Positions 20,652 to 34,300 of a DNA stretch of 64,000 nucleotides are shown here, piece after piece. Position numbers and translations under genes: made by a program. The DNA is from Larimichthys crocea (Eukaryota; Chordata; Actinopteri; Sciaenidae). Below the pieces are notes generated by a model that was not told where the DNA came from, did not search any database, and worked only from the letters and a program-made list of their open reading frames with translations. The stretch covers positions 13,338,002 through 13,402,001 of the forward strand of contig NC_040032.1 of NCBI RefSeq assembly GCF_000972845.2, given 5' to 3'. Every line of letters starts with the position of its first letter. The stretch's first letter is position 1.

Positions 20652-23600
20652 GGTACAAATCACGTCACATCATTGTTACTCACCAGCCCAAGGGCAGCAA
20701 CAAAGGGAGGCATGCTGTCCTATGTCCTGTACAGGGTCGGTCTCCCCTGCTTCCTCTCTCCCCGAGAAGAGAGAGAGAAAGATGGAGAGATCAACGAGTG
20801 CAATCCCTTCACTGCTCATCCCCGCAAACACACATAAACACACACACACAAGCACACGCACACAGAACACAAACACACACAAAAAAAAGAAAAAGTACAG
20901 ACTGTACCACAGCTAGAGAAATAAAAAAATTAAATAATAATAAAATAATAATAAAAAGAGATAAAAAATAAAGTTGGCCGGTCCTCATACAGCAGCCGCG
21001 GCAGCAGTAGTCACCCACATTCTCCCGCTCTGCTTTCCTCTCCTCTCTCACACACACACACACACATACTCTGCTTCCTCTCCCTCTCTCGCTCTCACAC
21101 TCGCTCACACACACACATCGGTGAACTCGTTCAACTCCCCTGCAGTGCCTCCTCTGCCGCTGCAGCGAGGAGAAATGAATGACTTCTCAGAACTCTCACA
21201 TTTATCACTGGCGGTTCCTGTAAGAACTGGTTTCAGCCAATTAATGAGGAAGTGAGTCGTACCCGAGCTGTCTCATCACTGGTCGAGATCTGTGGGGGGA
21301 TGGCCCACGGAGGGAGGGTGCTTCTGTAAGACGGCCCATATTAGGAAACCCTTTTACAAGATTTAGTCACCAACTACAAGCACACTACTACCCCCCCACC
21401 ACCACCACCACCCTCACACACACACACACTCACACACTCCAAAAAAAAACAAGAAAAGAAAGACGCGAGAGACTGCAGAGAATGCCCTAGAATAGCGAAT
21501 CAGTGGCCCATCCCTAGGCCAGAGTTAGTGATTAATCACTAAACAAATACATACTTTGTATGTTCTTAAATACATACAAAGACCTTCACTTATTTTCTTT
21601 TGTGGCGCTCGATTACATCCCCTGAGCTATTGTTTTCTAAAATATTTCTTGCTCTGCTTGTGCGTCTTTTGTTCGCGTTGGGGGGGGAGGCTTTATCAAA
21701 GCTCAAAGCTCAGAGACACATCAAAGATTTTTAGGGCAGGTTTGCGTGGGCAGTAATGTCACATACGGTTGAGTTTATAGCTGATAACTTTCTCTGAAGG
21801 AGGCAAGTCATTTCCGTCCCTCCCCACCTCCACACACACACACACAGACATTCATACACGTACACACACCTATGTTGTGGTGAGAAAAAAAACAGGTTGT
21901 GTTAAATGAGTTTACAACAAGGAAGCCTTTTAGTAATGATTAACTTTATACCAGGTAATGGATATCCTACATGTGAATGGGCATAAAGCAGACAGGAAGT
22001 CTAACAGATGGATCACGCTTTAAATTACACAATAGAAAATGGTTAGGACACACGGTATCAAAAATCAAGCAAGGATTTTTTTTGGAGGGAAACAAAGCCT
22101 CTCCTATTCCCATCCCCCCACTTCACAAATTCCTGACATCTACTAACACACAGAAACTTACACAAACTTATTTTAAAATATATACATCCTGGATTTAAAA
22201 ACAAACTGAACATGACTTTGCACGGGGAAGAGTAGAAAACACAGGAGGAAAAAAACACGAGTTCAGCAGATAGGGGTAAACAAGCAAGAACAAAGAGCGA
22301 GAGAAACAGTTTTTCAGAAATGGCGGGCGAATCATCTCCTACACGATGAGCAATACTGAGTCATGAGCCTGGGCAAATCCACCAACAAAGAGGCTCAAAG
22401 CTAGCAGTCTAAAACACGTTTTTAATGCCTCACAGTCAGGACTGTCTCTTGGTCTTTCCATTAAAAAATCTGATGATTTTATGCTTCTTGGGACTATATT
22501 TTCACTTTTTGCAGCAGGGGGTTGTCAGATTTCTGGATTTAAGATTTTCTGCTGTAAGTTTGTTCATAATATATCCGTGAGTACCTGTGCTGAACATCTG
22601 TGTGTTTCTGTGAGAGGAGTTCAGAAGATTATCTCTCTTAATCAGAGATAAAAAAACGAACTTCCTGTTCACTAGAATTAAATGAGACATTTGTGAAACC
22701 TGTGCATGCATTAAATAGATGTAAAGTTTCATGTGGTACAGTACTGTAACAGCTGCTGCTGACTTTTAATGTTCAGTAAAAGTTTTTGAAATTTAAAATG
22801 GTATTTATGGTTCTTTTCTAAATTGAGACGAGGCGAGGCAGAGAAAAAACTAGAAGCTGAAAGTTATAACAGCCATAAGATGTAATTTGGCAAACATTAA
22901 GCCTGTACTATTTACACAGCAGCTACTGAACAAACTTTAACAACTGGTTTGTTACAATCCTGTGCTTTAAGTCAGAGTAACAGAAAAGTCCTCACTTGTA
23001 TGTTTTTTCCTCAGTTAGGCTCTGAGACACTGTGGCCTTGACAAACAAGGAAATAAATCAGTTTGAACAAAACTATTTACAGCACTTTTTAAATAGCAAA
23101 ACATCGGATTTTTTACCCTCTGAAAGCTCTTGCCAAATTTCTGTATTAACTATAAAGGCTCGCTTCTGACAAAAATGGATCATATCTCAATTTATGGCAA
23201 GCATAATTCGCTTTAAAAATACTAATGAAGCCCTGTAGAAGAGCATGCATGTTGGTTCTATTAATTTATTAAATGTATACAATGCTTCACTCGTGATTAA
23301 AATAAAGCTAATAGATCCACATCTGTAATGTTATTTAATGAGCTGAAACATAAGCAAAAATGTGCCTAAAACTACATTCAATTTGTAGTTTTTGTCTTCC
23401 AACAGTTTTTGTCATTTAATGTCATAGTAAAGGACAGAAACTGACACACAAATTAATGCTGTATATTATTTCAAATAAGCAATTCTCTTATGCATTTCAC
23501 ACGAGAGTACTCTTTTTATAGGTCAGCATCCAAAAATATAAACGGGTCTAACAAATTTATTGTGAAGTATAAAAAGACAGTTAATCCAAACAGATCTATA

Positions 23601-23797
23601 AAATGTGACTCTTCTCACTTTGTTCTTCCAAAGAGAAAGAATATGGCATTGTTAAAAAAAAGGATAATAATATCAATAAGGGAAAGTAAAGTTAAAATCT
23701 AGGTGGTTTTACAGCCACAAAAGCCTGCATGTGTGGATCCTATCAAACTTTATAACTGTTGTTTTCCAATTGATTGAATTACTTCCAGAAGTTGTGC

Positions 23798-23822
23798 AAA
23801 AAAAAAAAAAAAAAAAAAAAAA
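23798..23822. repeat. Poly(A)25 tract
   Basis: Uninterrupted run of 25 A on the plus strand, with no retroelement body recognised beside it. Confidence 0.95.
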
Positions 23823-24810
23823 GCACAAGATGCTTCACTTGCATGGGTTGTAAAAATCATTCCCAGCAAATATATGTGGCTTATTATCAACACTCTGGGT
23901 GTATCTTACATACCTGCACATATTAAAGTTAAATATTGTGCAGTGTGTGTGTGATAATTTGTTTCTTAATCAACATCAAATAGGTAACATGTAGGTTTAT
24001 AGATATGAAAGAGCAAAAGATCGTAACTCCATCAAGTCATTTTCATTTAGTCAGTAAGTCAATAACTTAAGAACGAAGAAAAAATAATGAAATATTATTA
24101 AATGTTAAGATTTATTAGCTGCAACAAGGACACATGTATTTATACATTTATCACATATAAGGAACAATATATATATTTATATAATTAAAAAGCAAAGCTG
24201 TAGATATTTAAAGAAATCAACATGTTAAAAATGTGTTACACGTCTGACTGTGTGTCAGGTAAGAAGTGCAGCTCAGCAGCTGAGTTAAGTTTTTTGGTTG
24301 AAGCGGGTATAAAACTGTTCGGATACGTGATGAGTTCAAGTCCAACAGACAGAAAAGTGACATTAACCGCTACGCATGCTGTTTTTGTTCAAGTCTGTGT
24401 CATTCAAATGTGCAAAATTACTGTGTTTTGAGAGGGGGGATTACCACTTCATTCAACACTAAATTCAAAGTGACTCAACACAGTTTGATCAGTATTTCTG
24501 GACACCAACAGCTCTCGTCCAGAGACACAGGAGAAACCACAGCACCGCCACTGTTCCACAGTGCCACCAAAACGTACACCACTTTTCCCCCCTAATTTTT
24601 CCGAATTATTCTGAGTGGTCATACAGTACAGTGCGACTGTGCCACATAAACATATGAACCACAAACTGTTTGACAACTTATATCCGTGTGTTTAGTGAAA
24701 TTCAACAATGCTGCCTGTTGGTGGACTTTACAATCAAAGTCAATTTTAGGGTAGTCCATCAAACCAACGAGGCACAATTTTGACCAGCTTATTCTGTGTT
24801 TGTGAGGAGA

Positions 24811-24838
24811 ACACACACACACACACACACACACACAC
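24811..24838. repeat. (AC)14 microsatellite
   Basis: Uninterrupted AC run in a vmp1 intron. Confidence 0.95.
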
Positions 24839-26268
24839 CTCACATATACACACACACAATAAATGAAGTATGAAGTATAAATATTTCATTTCTTTGTACA
24901 AAATTTAAATAATTTAAAGTAACAAAGACAAAATAATTCAAAATAGAGACGCTGACATGTGGTGTGATCTGTGACCTCTACAGCTCCCCGTCCTCCTCAA
25001 CACAGAAGGACTCATCACCTCCGTCTGCTAAAGAATCCAGAAGAAGAGAATAGAGGGAAAGAAAATATTGCCAGTAAAATATACAAGGAAATCTATACAC
25101 TTCCTGCAACAAACACACCTTTCTTAAGAACGTCTACTTTTGCTTAGTTTTTCTTACAAAGAAAAGCGAGCACATGCAGTTTTATGTATCTTTCTGGGCT
25201 GCAGGTTATAGATACAAATCAGCATTCTCTGCTCAAAATGTATAAAGATTATAATTAGGTGTCAAAAGCTACATATTCGCTCTTGTGAGGGATGAAAAAG
25301 TAAATTTTTGCGCTCAAGGCTATTCACAGCCTCCACTCCTGTTATCATATAACTTTCACCTGCAATAAAACAGCACCAAGCGGTGTCAGAAACCACGCCC
25401 TGCCTGCCTGTAAACCAACCAAACACACCAAGAAAAGAAGCCTACTTGATCAATAATCAGTAAAGACATGAGGGTAAGATAAGCTTTTGGAAAACTGGGC
25501 AAGAAATGGAGGGAAAACCCCACATTCCTCCGCTTCCTGCAGTCTGATTATTGCTGTGAAGGGTTAATTTGCTGAACGCCATTTCAGCCTCTCATTTTTT
25601 AATGAACTATCATTTCCTGCTGCTGTTCACAGAGCGTGGAGCGTGTTTAGGCGTCCTGTGTTCGTTTGGTGAAAACTGAATTCCTCAGGCCATGAGTCAG
25701 TGGCAACCTTTGACCCGTCTGCCCCTTCTGAAGGCTGCCACCTCCAATGGCACTCCAACACACACACACACGCATTTTTCTTGTTCTTTATGTTAATGAA
25801 AATCCCAAAAGTTCAGACACACACATGCACGTGCCCTGGCGTTCCAGGCAGGGAAATGATAGAGAACAAGGGCTCACATGACAGCCAAACCCTGTCCAGG
25901 TCCAACTGGTTACAACACCATCACAACAACTGGCTTAGGCAATCGCTGGTGTTACCCAACGCTCCACAGGGCCACAGTTCACACCTAACATAACAGCGCC
26001 GACACCACAAGACGCACGTGCATACTGTGGTTAGGCGGTGTTCTGACCTGAGGTACTGAAACTTGGACCTCTACGCCATCTCTGTGCAAAGCACTGACAG
26101 TTTGACTCATTTCCTTTTTATCAGCTCAGGGCTCGATGAATTACTACTGCTCTAATTTGATTTTATTAAGTGTCAAAATAATGAAATAATGTAATCATGA
26201 CAAGAGATGTGTGTTTCACTTTATTGTAAGGAAAATTTGGATTCACGTGCAAATGTAAGGTAATATCT

Positions 26269-26292
26269 GTGTGTGTGTGTGTGTGTGTGTGT
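26269..26292. repeat. (GT)12 microsatellite
   Basis: Uninterrupted GT run in a vmp1 intron. Confidence 0.95.
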
Positions 26293-27289
26293 CAGTCTGT
26301 TCCTCCTCCAGTTTAACCGGGCTTTTTCCCAATGACTTCACCACTAAAGCATGAAAGCCCACTCCTGGACGGAGATCCCCCTGCCCAGTGTGTTTATCAC
26401 ATCCCTGCTCCACAGCCATCCATGTGTCAGCTAGCACACATACACACACACATATACACAAGCTCGGACACATGCTACCCTCTCGGGAGCCGGCAGTGCT
26501 GCCAGGAAATCAGGGGGCACCAATTATAGCAGTCTATTATTCCTCTCACTTCCCAGACAGCCACATAAAACAGCCTTCCAACCCCTATGACCCCCCAGGT
26601 TTCAGGTCGGCATGCCCACACAGACCCTCTCGGTCTGGGTGTGGAGGTGTGTGTGGGGTTGCTGGGTCACTGGATAACCAGGCCTGTACCCTTCCAATGG
26701 CGAGAAAGGGTTGTTCAATGAGTCAGATGTGACTGGAGACATATCCAGATAAGTCATACTTCTACTTGCAGAGCGGCAGCGTCAGGCCTGCTGGAAATAG
26801 AGGAGGTGGTGGTGGAGGAACAGAAGATGTTTAGGGCATCGCTGCTTACTCAGAGTGTCTCCATCCATCCCGTGATGTCATGCTTGGAGAAATGGCCGCT
26901 GTTTGGGATGTATGGTGACATTGTTTCCTATGGGACAACGTCTCGCCCCCTTTTTTTTCCCCAAATGAACACCCAATGACCCGGTGATAACCCCACCTAC
27001 TGTATTTGTACTTAAATGTACACTTTATTAATCCCAAATGGGAAACTTTGCAGCAAGTCAGAAAACCCCAAAAAAGAGGGGTTAAATGAACACATTACGA
27101 CATGTTAAATAAATGTGAAGGGCAGAAACACACCAAAGAAACGAGGTCACGGGGTGGAAAATTAATGGCACGTGGAATAAATGAGAACTTGAGACCGTTT
27201 GAAGCTCGACTGTCCCATAAACGCGATGTATGTCACTAATCCAACACAGCAGGTTAGCCAGTCAGCACAAAAGTGTATGTGTGGGACTT

Positions 27290-27359
27290 TGTACATGAAC
27301 CACACCAGCTCCATACAGTCCCACAGTGTACTGTATAGAGCTGGTGTGGTTCATGTACA
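27290..27359. repeat. 70-nt near-perfect hairpin / inverted repeat
   Basis: The arm TGTACATGAACCACACCAGC+TC (27290-27311) is perfectly complementary to 27338-27359. After a single C/A mismatch the pairing resumes for 7 bp (ATACAGT at 27313-27319 with ACTGTAT at 27330-27336), leaving a 10-nt loop. The stem is thus 29 of 30 paired, in vmp1 intronic RNA. It could be a young inverted duplication, a miniature palindromic element or a small-RNA precursor. Confidence 0.9.
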
Positions 27360-30300
27360 GTCAGACAACCACATAGATTACTACAAAAGCCACAACATGC
27401 TCTATATCTTTTTAGGTACATAATAACATGTTCTACTCTATAGGCATAAAACATAAGGGCAAGCTGCAAGGTCTATTAAAACTGTTTTGTGCGGCAACGT
27501 TTAAATATGACAGATGCATAGAATAGTGAAATCACTGAAAGTGAAAGTGGATATAGTTATTTGATATTTCTTTTGTACATATAGCCTTGCATTTGTGTTT
27601 ACAGGCTGCAGAGGTTGTGGTTAAGTGTAAGAGTGAAGACAAGTGAAAGTTCCTGATGTCTGTGAGACAGAAATGTCTTGCTACAGTATCTAGTAGTAGT
27701 ATATACGTACAGTATCTTCATGTACTGGAACATCACTGAGGAAAGGTGAAAGAAAAAAACAGACATTATTATTGTATGAATTTGATTTACGCTGCCATAG
27801 AAATCTAATCCCAAGATTTTCAAAGTAATAAATTATGTTCAGAGTGGTGAATCTTTGAGGTTCAACTGAATAAAAATAATTAGCAAATGATTTATGTGTC
27901 TGGGATAAAACAAATAAAACACAGCCTCCTCATAATTAAGATTTATGGTTGCCCTGGTTCTCACGGATTATTCACAACTGGACAATACGTGGCATATTTA
28001 CGGGAAGGATGATCGCAAACAACACTCCTTCCTACCTCGCTCTCCCTGTCTAACTTTTTGTGAATTGAGCCGATGGAGGACAATGTGCCTGTTTTGACGG
28101 AGGTGTGGCGGAGGCAGGGTGTGGACGGAAGAGGGGCTCGGATGGCTGCCCGCCTGGCCTCTGAGTCAGGGTCTGTCTGGGATGACTCCTCTGGCAGATC
28201 ACAGACACAGAGACACATACTCATGAGAACTGGCGAAATTACAGCACGCATTACGACGTCCACGGGATTTACAAAACAATACACTTCAGTGGAGGATGCT
28301 GATTAAGAGCTCGAGGTCACGTTGTGTTCCCCCTGATAAATGAGTTGCTCTAAAAATGAATCAAAGGTGTACTGTTCCCTAAAAGAACACACAAGCCTTT
28401 TGCCATCATGATGAATAAACAGATTAGTAATTTTTAGAGCCTTGAACTGAGCATGTGTAGGAATGATGTGATGAGCGAGCAGCATGTGTAGTCTGGCACA
28501 GTGTAAGACCGGGGACCAAAACAAATGAATCAGAGAGGAATAAAGCAGTAAGTCCTGCTATACTTGAGAGGCACATGATATGACACCAGACCTGGAACAC
28601 ACATCTGACCTCTCCCTCTCTCTCTCTGTCACACACACACTCACTCATCAAGCTACAATGACATTCAGATCGTTGCGTACCCTCAGTGTGCTATTAACCG
28701 CAGAAATAGGCCTACAGTACAAGATATGAACAATAAGTCTTCTTGAGCGATTGAATATTATTCTAAATGGCTGTGGTAAGACCTTTTGGCTCAGAGTCAA
28801 ACCTCTGTTACTGCCTCTGTATTTCTGTCAGAGCTCGTGGGCCAAGGTAATCAGAATGGAAGTGGGGGAGATGAGAAAATGGACGCCCCGCCGGGCCTCG
28901 CATTAAACTTAACGACGTTGTATAAAAAGACAGCCGGCCGCAGCCTGCCACTCCATCCCTCAGCCCGCTCACACTGTCTCGCCCTGTTTGCCTCCGATCC
29001 CGTCATCCTAAGTGAGGCATCTGATGGTTGGAGGAGAGCAGGGCAGGTCGTGGAAGGACTGATCAATGCCATCTTTGTCAGGGGCGCTTCTCAGGTGACC
29101 AGAGCACCCAGTGACTAACAGGATCGAAAAATACTCCCTTCTTGCAGATTGGGTTAACGGGAAGGCTTTGCTCATGTGGCTCAAAGAAGGCTATTTATAG
29201 GAATGTGACAGAGACGTAAATGGTTAAAGAAGAGAGACTGCAGTGCTGTATATTCATTACACAAAAAGATATTGATTGTTTCTTTGCCCCAAATTGGTGC
29301 ATCTGCTTCACACAGACCTCTGTGGTGAAAAAAAAAATCCCTCCCTGGTTGTCAAATCATACGAGCACACGCTACAGCTGCCTTCAACTCAGACAACTCA
29401 ACATTCAGTATGAAACCACACAAACCTAGTTTCTATATGAGTTAGGGGGAGTGTGCAAAGATGGGTGAAATTCTGTGGAAACGAGCAGTAACAGACATTT
29501 CTCCTATAACTTCACTACTTTTACAAGAACACAGATAACTGCACTACTGTGCAAAACCCAGAATAGTTTGATTTGCATGGTTCAATTCAGCAATTTCACT
29601 TCCCCAGCATCACCCAACTTTTCTCGAGTTGCTCGACAGTTCACGTCCAGAAGATTGTGGGTTGACCTCCAGACTAGTACGAAATAGGAACATAAGAAGA
29701 AAATGGATTACACTGAAGGATCGGTCCACAGTTTTTTTTTTTCCCAAGTCTGTCATAAAACATAAATCAGGAGCCAAAATGAACATTAAAACAGGTTTTA
29801 TTTGCTGCAATCTTCCCTCCAGTAAGTAGGTGATAGAGGACAAAATCCACAGTCAGTCCATAAATTTAGTGGGTAGAAAATTCCCTTACACACACAGAAT
29901 CAAAGTACAGAAAGAGACCAGATCAAAAAATGTCAGTGCAGGAAGTAAGCTGAAAGTAATTCAGCTCTCTTAACTGATTTATGCTTACTCCAAAAGCAAC
30001 CTAAGGATACCTACTTAAGGTGTAACGTTACAATTAAAACAACTGGCATGCATCTTTGCTCTCATTATAATGAAATGAAAATGTTGATTGTGATCTGGAA
30101 AGTTCCAGTATGATCCGGTGAGCAGCTCATACAACCCCCGACTGCCCTGCTCTGACCTGTGACTCTCCCCCAGCCTCCCTCTGAGCAGGGCTGCCCGCCT
30201 GCTGTGATCCCCTAATGCCGACAGACGTGTGTGGCAGGAACAGCCATCTGCAGGCCCATTGTGCTGGTAATGTACTCCCACCTTAGTGATGGACTCACAT

Positions 30301-32622
30301 GGAAATGCATGCATTCTCATGGAGACGCGCAGGGTTCCCCCTGTGGACCGGGCACACCACTCTCTACTGGATAAACCTTTTCAGATCATGACTCTTCCTC
30401 TCTGCACCTCAATGGCTTTCTCCCTGAGAGCCTGCTCCCTCCCTTGACACATGAGTCTGACGGATTTGCCTGGCTCAATACAATGCACGGAGGGTGGCTA
30501 ACTCAATCAAGATGATGGATTATTGAGAACAGTCTTTTAAAGTACTGGTGCAAAAAGCCAGAAGTTGAGATATGATCAGATGAAACTGTAACGGTGTTTC
30601 TCTTCTTGTCACAGTTTCTCTTTTCTCACTTTCTGTCTTTTCCACATTCTCACAAACATAACCAGCACCGTAACCTTCCTCACACTTTGGCCCTTCCCAG
30701 ACCTCTACAGAAACTAAACCCAGTCCTACCACAGTCACCACCGACAAGGTGTAAACACACCGGACTTCTGTAGACGGTGAATCACCAGCACTTCAACACA
30801 AAATCAGCCCAACAGGCCTCATCACTACAGCTGTTCTCAAAATTAGGGAGGACTTCTATTTTTTTTTCTTGTTCGTATATATCATCACATGTGGCTTCTG
30901 AAAAAGCGACATGGATCGAAGTTGGCGACTCACAACAGATCAAACGAGGAGACTGCAGACCTAGGCAGCATGTCAAGGACAGGAAAGCTCCCTTTTCCAT
31001 TACTGCATACAATGGGTGATTTTGAGCTTTTCCTGCTGTATATCTCCACCTCACTGGCTGACAAAGCCCCAGCTGAGATAAGAGAAAGGAGGATGGGGAG
31101 GATTGGGCACTGAAAAGATTAATCTGTTGCCCTGAAGTTATATGGAGCACAGCAGTCGGGGCTTGTTCACTTGAAGTCCTTCTGGGGACTTCAAGGGAAT
31201 TTCAAGGAAATTCAAGGAAATATAAGGGTTGTGGGATAAGTCTTCAAGATTCAAGGGGTGAAATTTAGGTGATATAATGTAATTACAAAATAAAATACAT
31301 ACATTTAAAAAAAAATGTTTACGGTCTGATATTTATTTATTCATGTATTTAAATCAAATCTACAAAACTCTCATGACTTGTTGAATCCTGTGCAGGGGTC
31401 TTTATGACTAGAGGTGAAAGACTGCAAAACACTTTAAAGTAAATAACAGCATGAAACATCGTGATGTGCAACTGCTTCAGATCTTGATCAAAGCCCCACT
31501 CAGTGTGAGTTTGCAGAGTTTTCTAACTTAAACAATGACTGTACACACACGGCCGGTCTTGAAGAGGGAGACATCTGTACATTAGTCACAGGACATAAGA
31601 AACCTAACAAGTCTGATCAGACACACAGCTCCATCTGACCTGGTTATCAGTTCCTGTTATCAGCCCAAAAGCCTTCTGAGGAAGGTTTATTGTGACTTAC
31701 TGGCACTTCAAAGCAAAATTATCTTTATTATTATCCTACTAAGGCTGACAGATGGTTATAGATTTAACCTTAAATAGTTTGTATGGCAGGAAAACAAGAG
31801 TGAAACCCATCTGCCGGAGATATGAGAATCTGTTTTCACAATACACATGAAGCAGTAATACATCAAGTTTTAAATGTCTGACACACATTTTTTTTTCGGT
31901 GATTGGAAAAACAGTTGAAAAAAGGAAAAAACACTTCACTTGATTGAACAACTGTCAAAGGACAGAACTTATTTTTCCACCAAACTTTTTTTTTTTTTTT
32001 TGGTCTAGCTTTTAGGAGGAACATCAGACATTTTAAGTCACTTATGTTCAGCTTCTTCTTTGCATATTCTCTACATTTAATTTCCAGCTAGTAAAAAAAC
32101 AACAACAACAACTCAGGAATTAGTCATTTTTGTTAACAGAGGCGATGAAAATGAATGTTGACAGTTTTAAAAAGCTTCATGACGTTTAAGCCTCAGATCC
32201 AAACAGACTGAATTTCCATTCATAGAAAAACTACTTTCCTGATTAAAACTGCTGATGAATGAGTGACAACTTTTAGAAATATCCATATTTGGAAATAAGA
32301 TCACTCCTAAAATGAAATGAGACATAAGTGTTGCAACACACAATATTCTCTTATTGAAACTTTAAAAGAATTTGTGGACACTCCCTGCTGGGTGAATAAG
32401 AGAATATGCTCGGTCATGATTAGAGGAATATTAACTTAATACGCATTAATCAAACTGCGCTGATGTACTGTACAGCAGTGTTTATTTGTTGACAACCGCA
32501 CAGCAGAGTTTCAGTCTCTCAAATCATCAGTTCGTCACATCTAAGTTATGAAGTGCTGCTCAAATATGTAATACTTGCAATCTGTAGTAATGGAAATTTT
32601 AAGTCACTTATGTTCACACACA

Positions 32623-32623
<1 letters not shown>

Positions 32624-32663
<40 letters not shown>
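32624..32663. repeat. (AC)20 microsatellite
   Basis: Uninterrupted AC run in a vmp1 intron. Confidence 0.95.
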
Positions 32664-32665
<2 letters not shown>

Positions 32666-33052
32666 TCTGTATTCATCTTATCACGAAAGTATGCGCTTTT
32701 ACTACTATTGAAAAAAAGCTCTTTCAAAAACGAAAGGTCACACTACAACAAATAATTCAGGGGATTCACCGGGTAAAACAAGTCTCACATTTTGAACAAA
32801 CAAGACGCTCGTGATAGACTCATAATGAAATATGTTACTGTGTGTTTTATCAGGCAGTTAATACATTATTATAATTAATAAATGATCAACTTAAATAAAA
32901 TAAACAATAAATAGATTAATCAATAATGAAAAAATGTTGTAAATCTTCAGTAATTTTCAGATAATTTGAAATTTTAAAGTCTTTGGAAATCATGTTCTGT
33001 GAGCTATTACACACTGAGAGCTTACAGCCACTGACTTTAGTGTCCTCTGAAT

Positions 33053-33054
<2 letters not shown>

Positions 33055-33086
<32 letters not shown>
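33055..33086. repeat. (GT)16 microsatellite
   Basis: Uninterrupted GT run, ~400 bp from the AC run at 32624, so the two could pair in the transcript. Confidence 0.95.
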
Positions 33087-33087
<1 letters not shown>

Positions 33088-33812
33088 TGTCTGTGTGTAT
33101 GTGTGTGCTAACTAGCTCACCTGACAGGCAAAGGGCAGGAAATTAATTGTGTAGTATTGCATTATGTCATGCGGGAATGAATTCACCACGGCCAAAGTCC
33201 AACGGTCACTTCAGTCATCCACAAAGACAAATACTATTCCCTCAGTTTACAGAGACTGAATCCAGAGCTGGGCAAACAAAAACAAACTGAGCCTAAATAT
33301 TAAAAATCCAAAACAAACACACAATTTGTGTCTCTATTTAACCACCCAGCAAAAGCATTTAGTTCAAAGTGAATTTTATTATATGAACAAAAAACAGATA
33401 ACGATAACAAATGCCCCACACGCTTATAATATTTCACATGGGCTCATTGAAAATTCCTCAGATGTTATAAAACTCAATCAGACCACACAACAAATTTTTC
33501 ATCTGTGTGAGAATTTTCAAAAATAATCATTAAACGCTTTTTGGAAAGCGAGCCTCTAAATCCTAAATTTTTGTTTCATCTGTTTATGCAGCACTGAAAA
33601 GTCAAAGCATTTTGTGGAAAATAGTTTCCACACATTTGAAAAATTCAATTAAAAAATCATTAAAAAAAATGGGGAAAATCAGATCACACTGCAAATCCGA
33701 CGAAGTTCAGGCTTTAAATGTTTCACTGAAAATTTTGGAAAAGTCCGAGAGAAAGAAAACAAACAACACGTGGAGAAAAAAAAAGAGAGGACAAATGTTT
33801 GAGTTTGATCTG

Positions 33813-33814
<2 letters not shown>

Positions 33815-33847
<33 letters not shown>
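33815..33847. repeat. (TG)16 microsatellite
   Basis: Uninterrupted TG run in a vmp1 intron. Confidence 0.95.
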
Positions 33848-33848
<1 letters not shown>

Positions 33849-34256
33849 ACAGAAAGTATGCATGTGTGCATGCATATGTAACTGTTCGTGTGGGGGTGGG
33901 GACTCCAGGCGCCAACGTTTAAACGAGCGTAAAGGTGTAAATTTATTTTCAAGCACCTGCGTAGTTAACGCTAACACTGTGGTCTGACTGGTGCCTAAAT
34001 GGTTCAAACTGAAAGGCTGCCGCTCATTCATAAGGTAACGTGTGAGTGAGAGTGAGAGCAGCACAGAGAGTAAGAGGTGAAGGTGGAAGGGCCTCAGTGA
34101 GGAAGGAAGCTGACAGTTGACAAGAGGGAAACTTCCTTTAGAGAAGAAGCGGGGCCTCGAGTCAAAGTGAAACCTGTCGATAACCAATGATCTGTCGCTC
34201 TGAGTCTGCAGCTCAATGAACAGTGACTGACTGAGTGGAAAAGTCTTTCACAGCCC

Positions 34257-34258
<2 letters not shown>

Positions 34259-34298
<40 letters not shown>
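34259..34298. repeat. (CA)20 microsatellite
   Basis: Uninterrupted CA run in a vmp1 intron, between GT runs at 33815-33847 and 34594-34615. Confidence 0.95.

Positions 34299-34300
<2 letters not shown>

Noticed and set aside
20407..20971. Long plus-strand open frames (up to 183 codons) opposite the vmp1 exon
   Set aside because: They are mostly R/E/G-rich translations of the GA tract and cross the vmp1 exon on the wrong strand; low-complexity artefact.
21128..21210. Plus-strand exon-like segment between CCCCTGCAG and CCT|GTAAGA
   Set aside because: Isolated, antisense to vmp1 and flanked by CA repeats; weaker than the other exon-like candidates.
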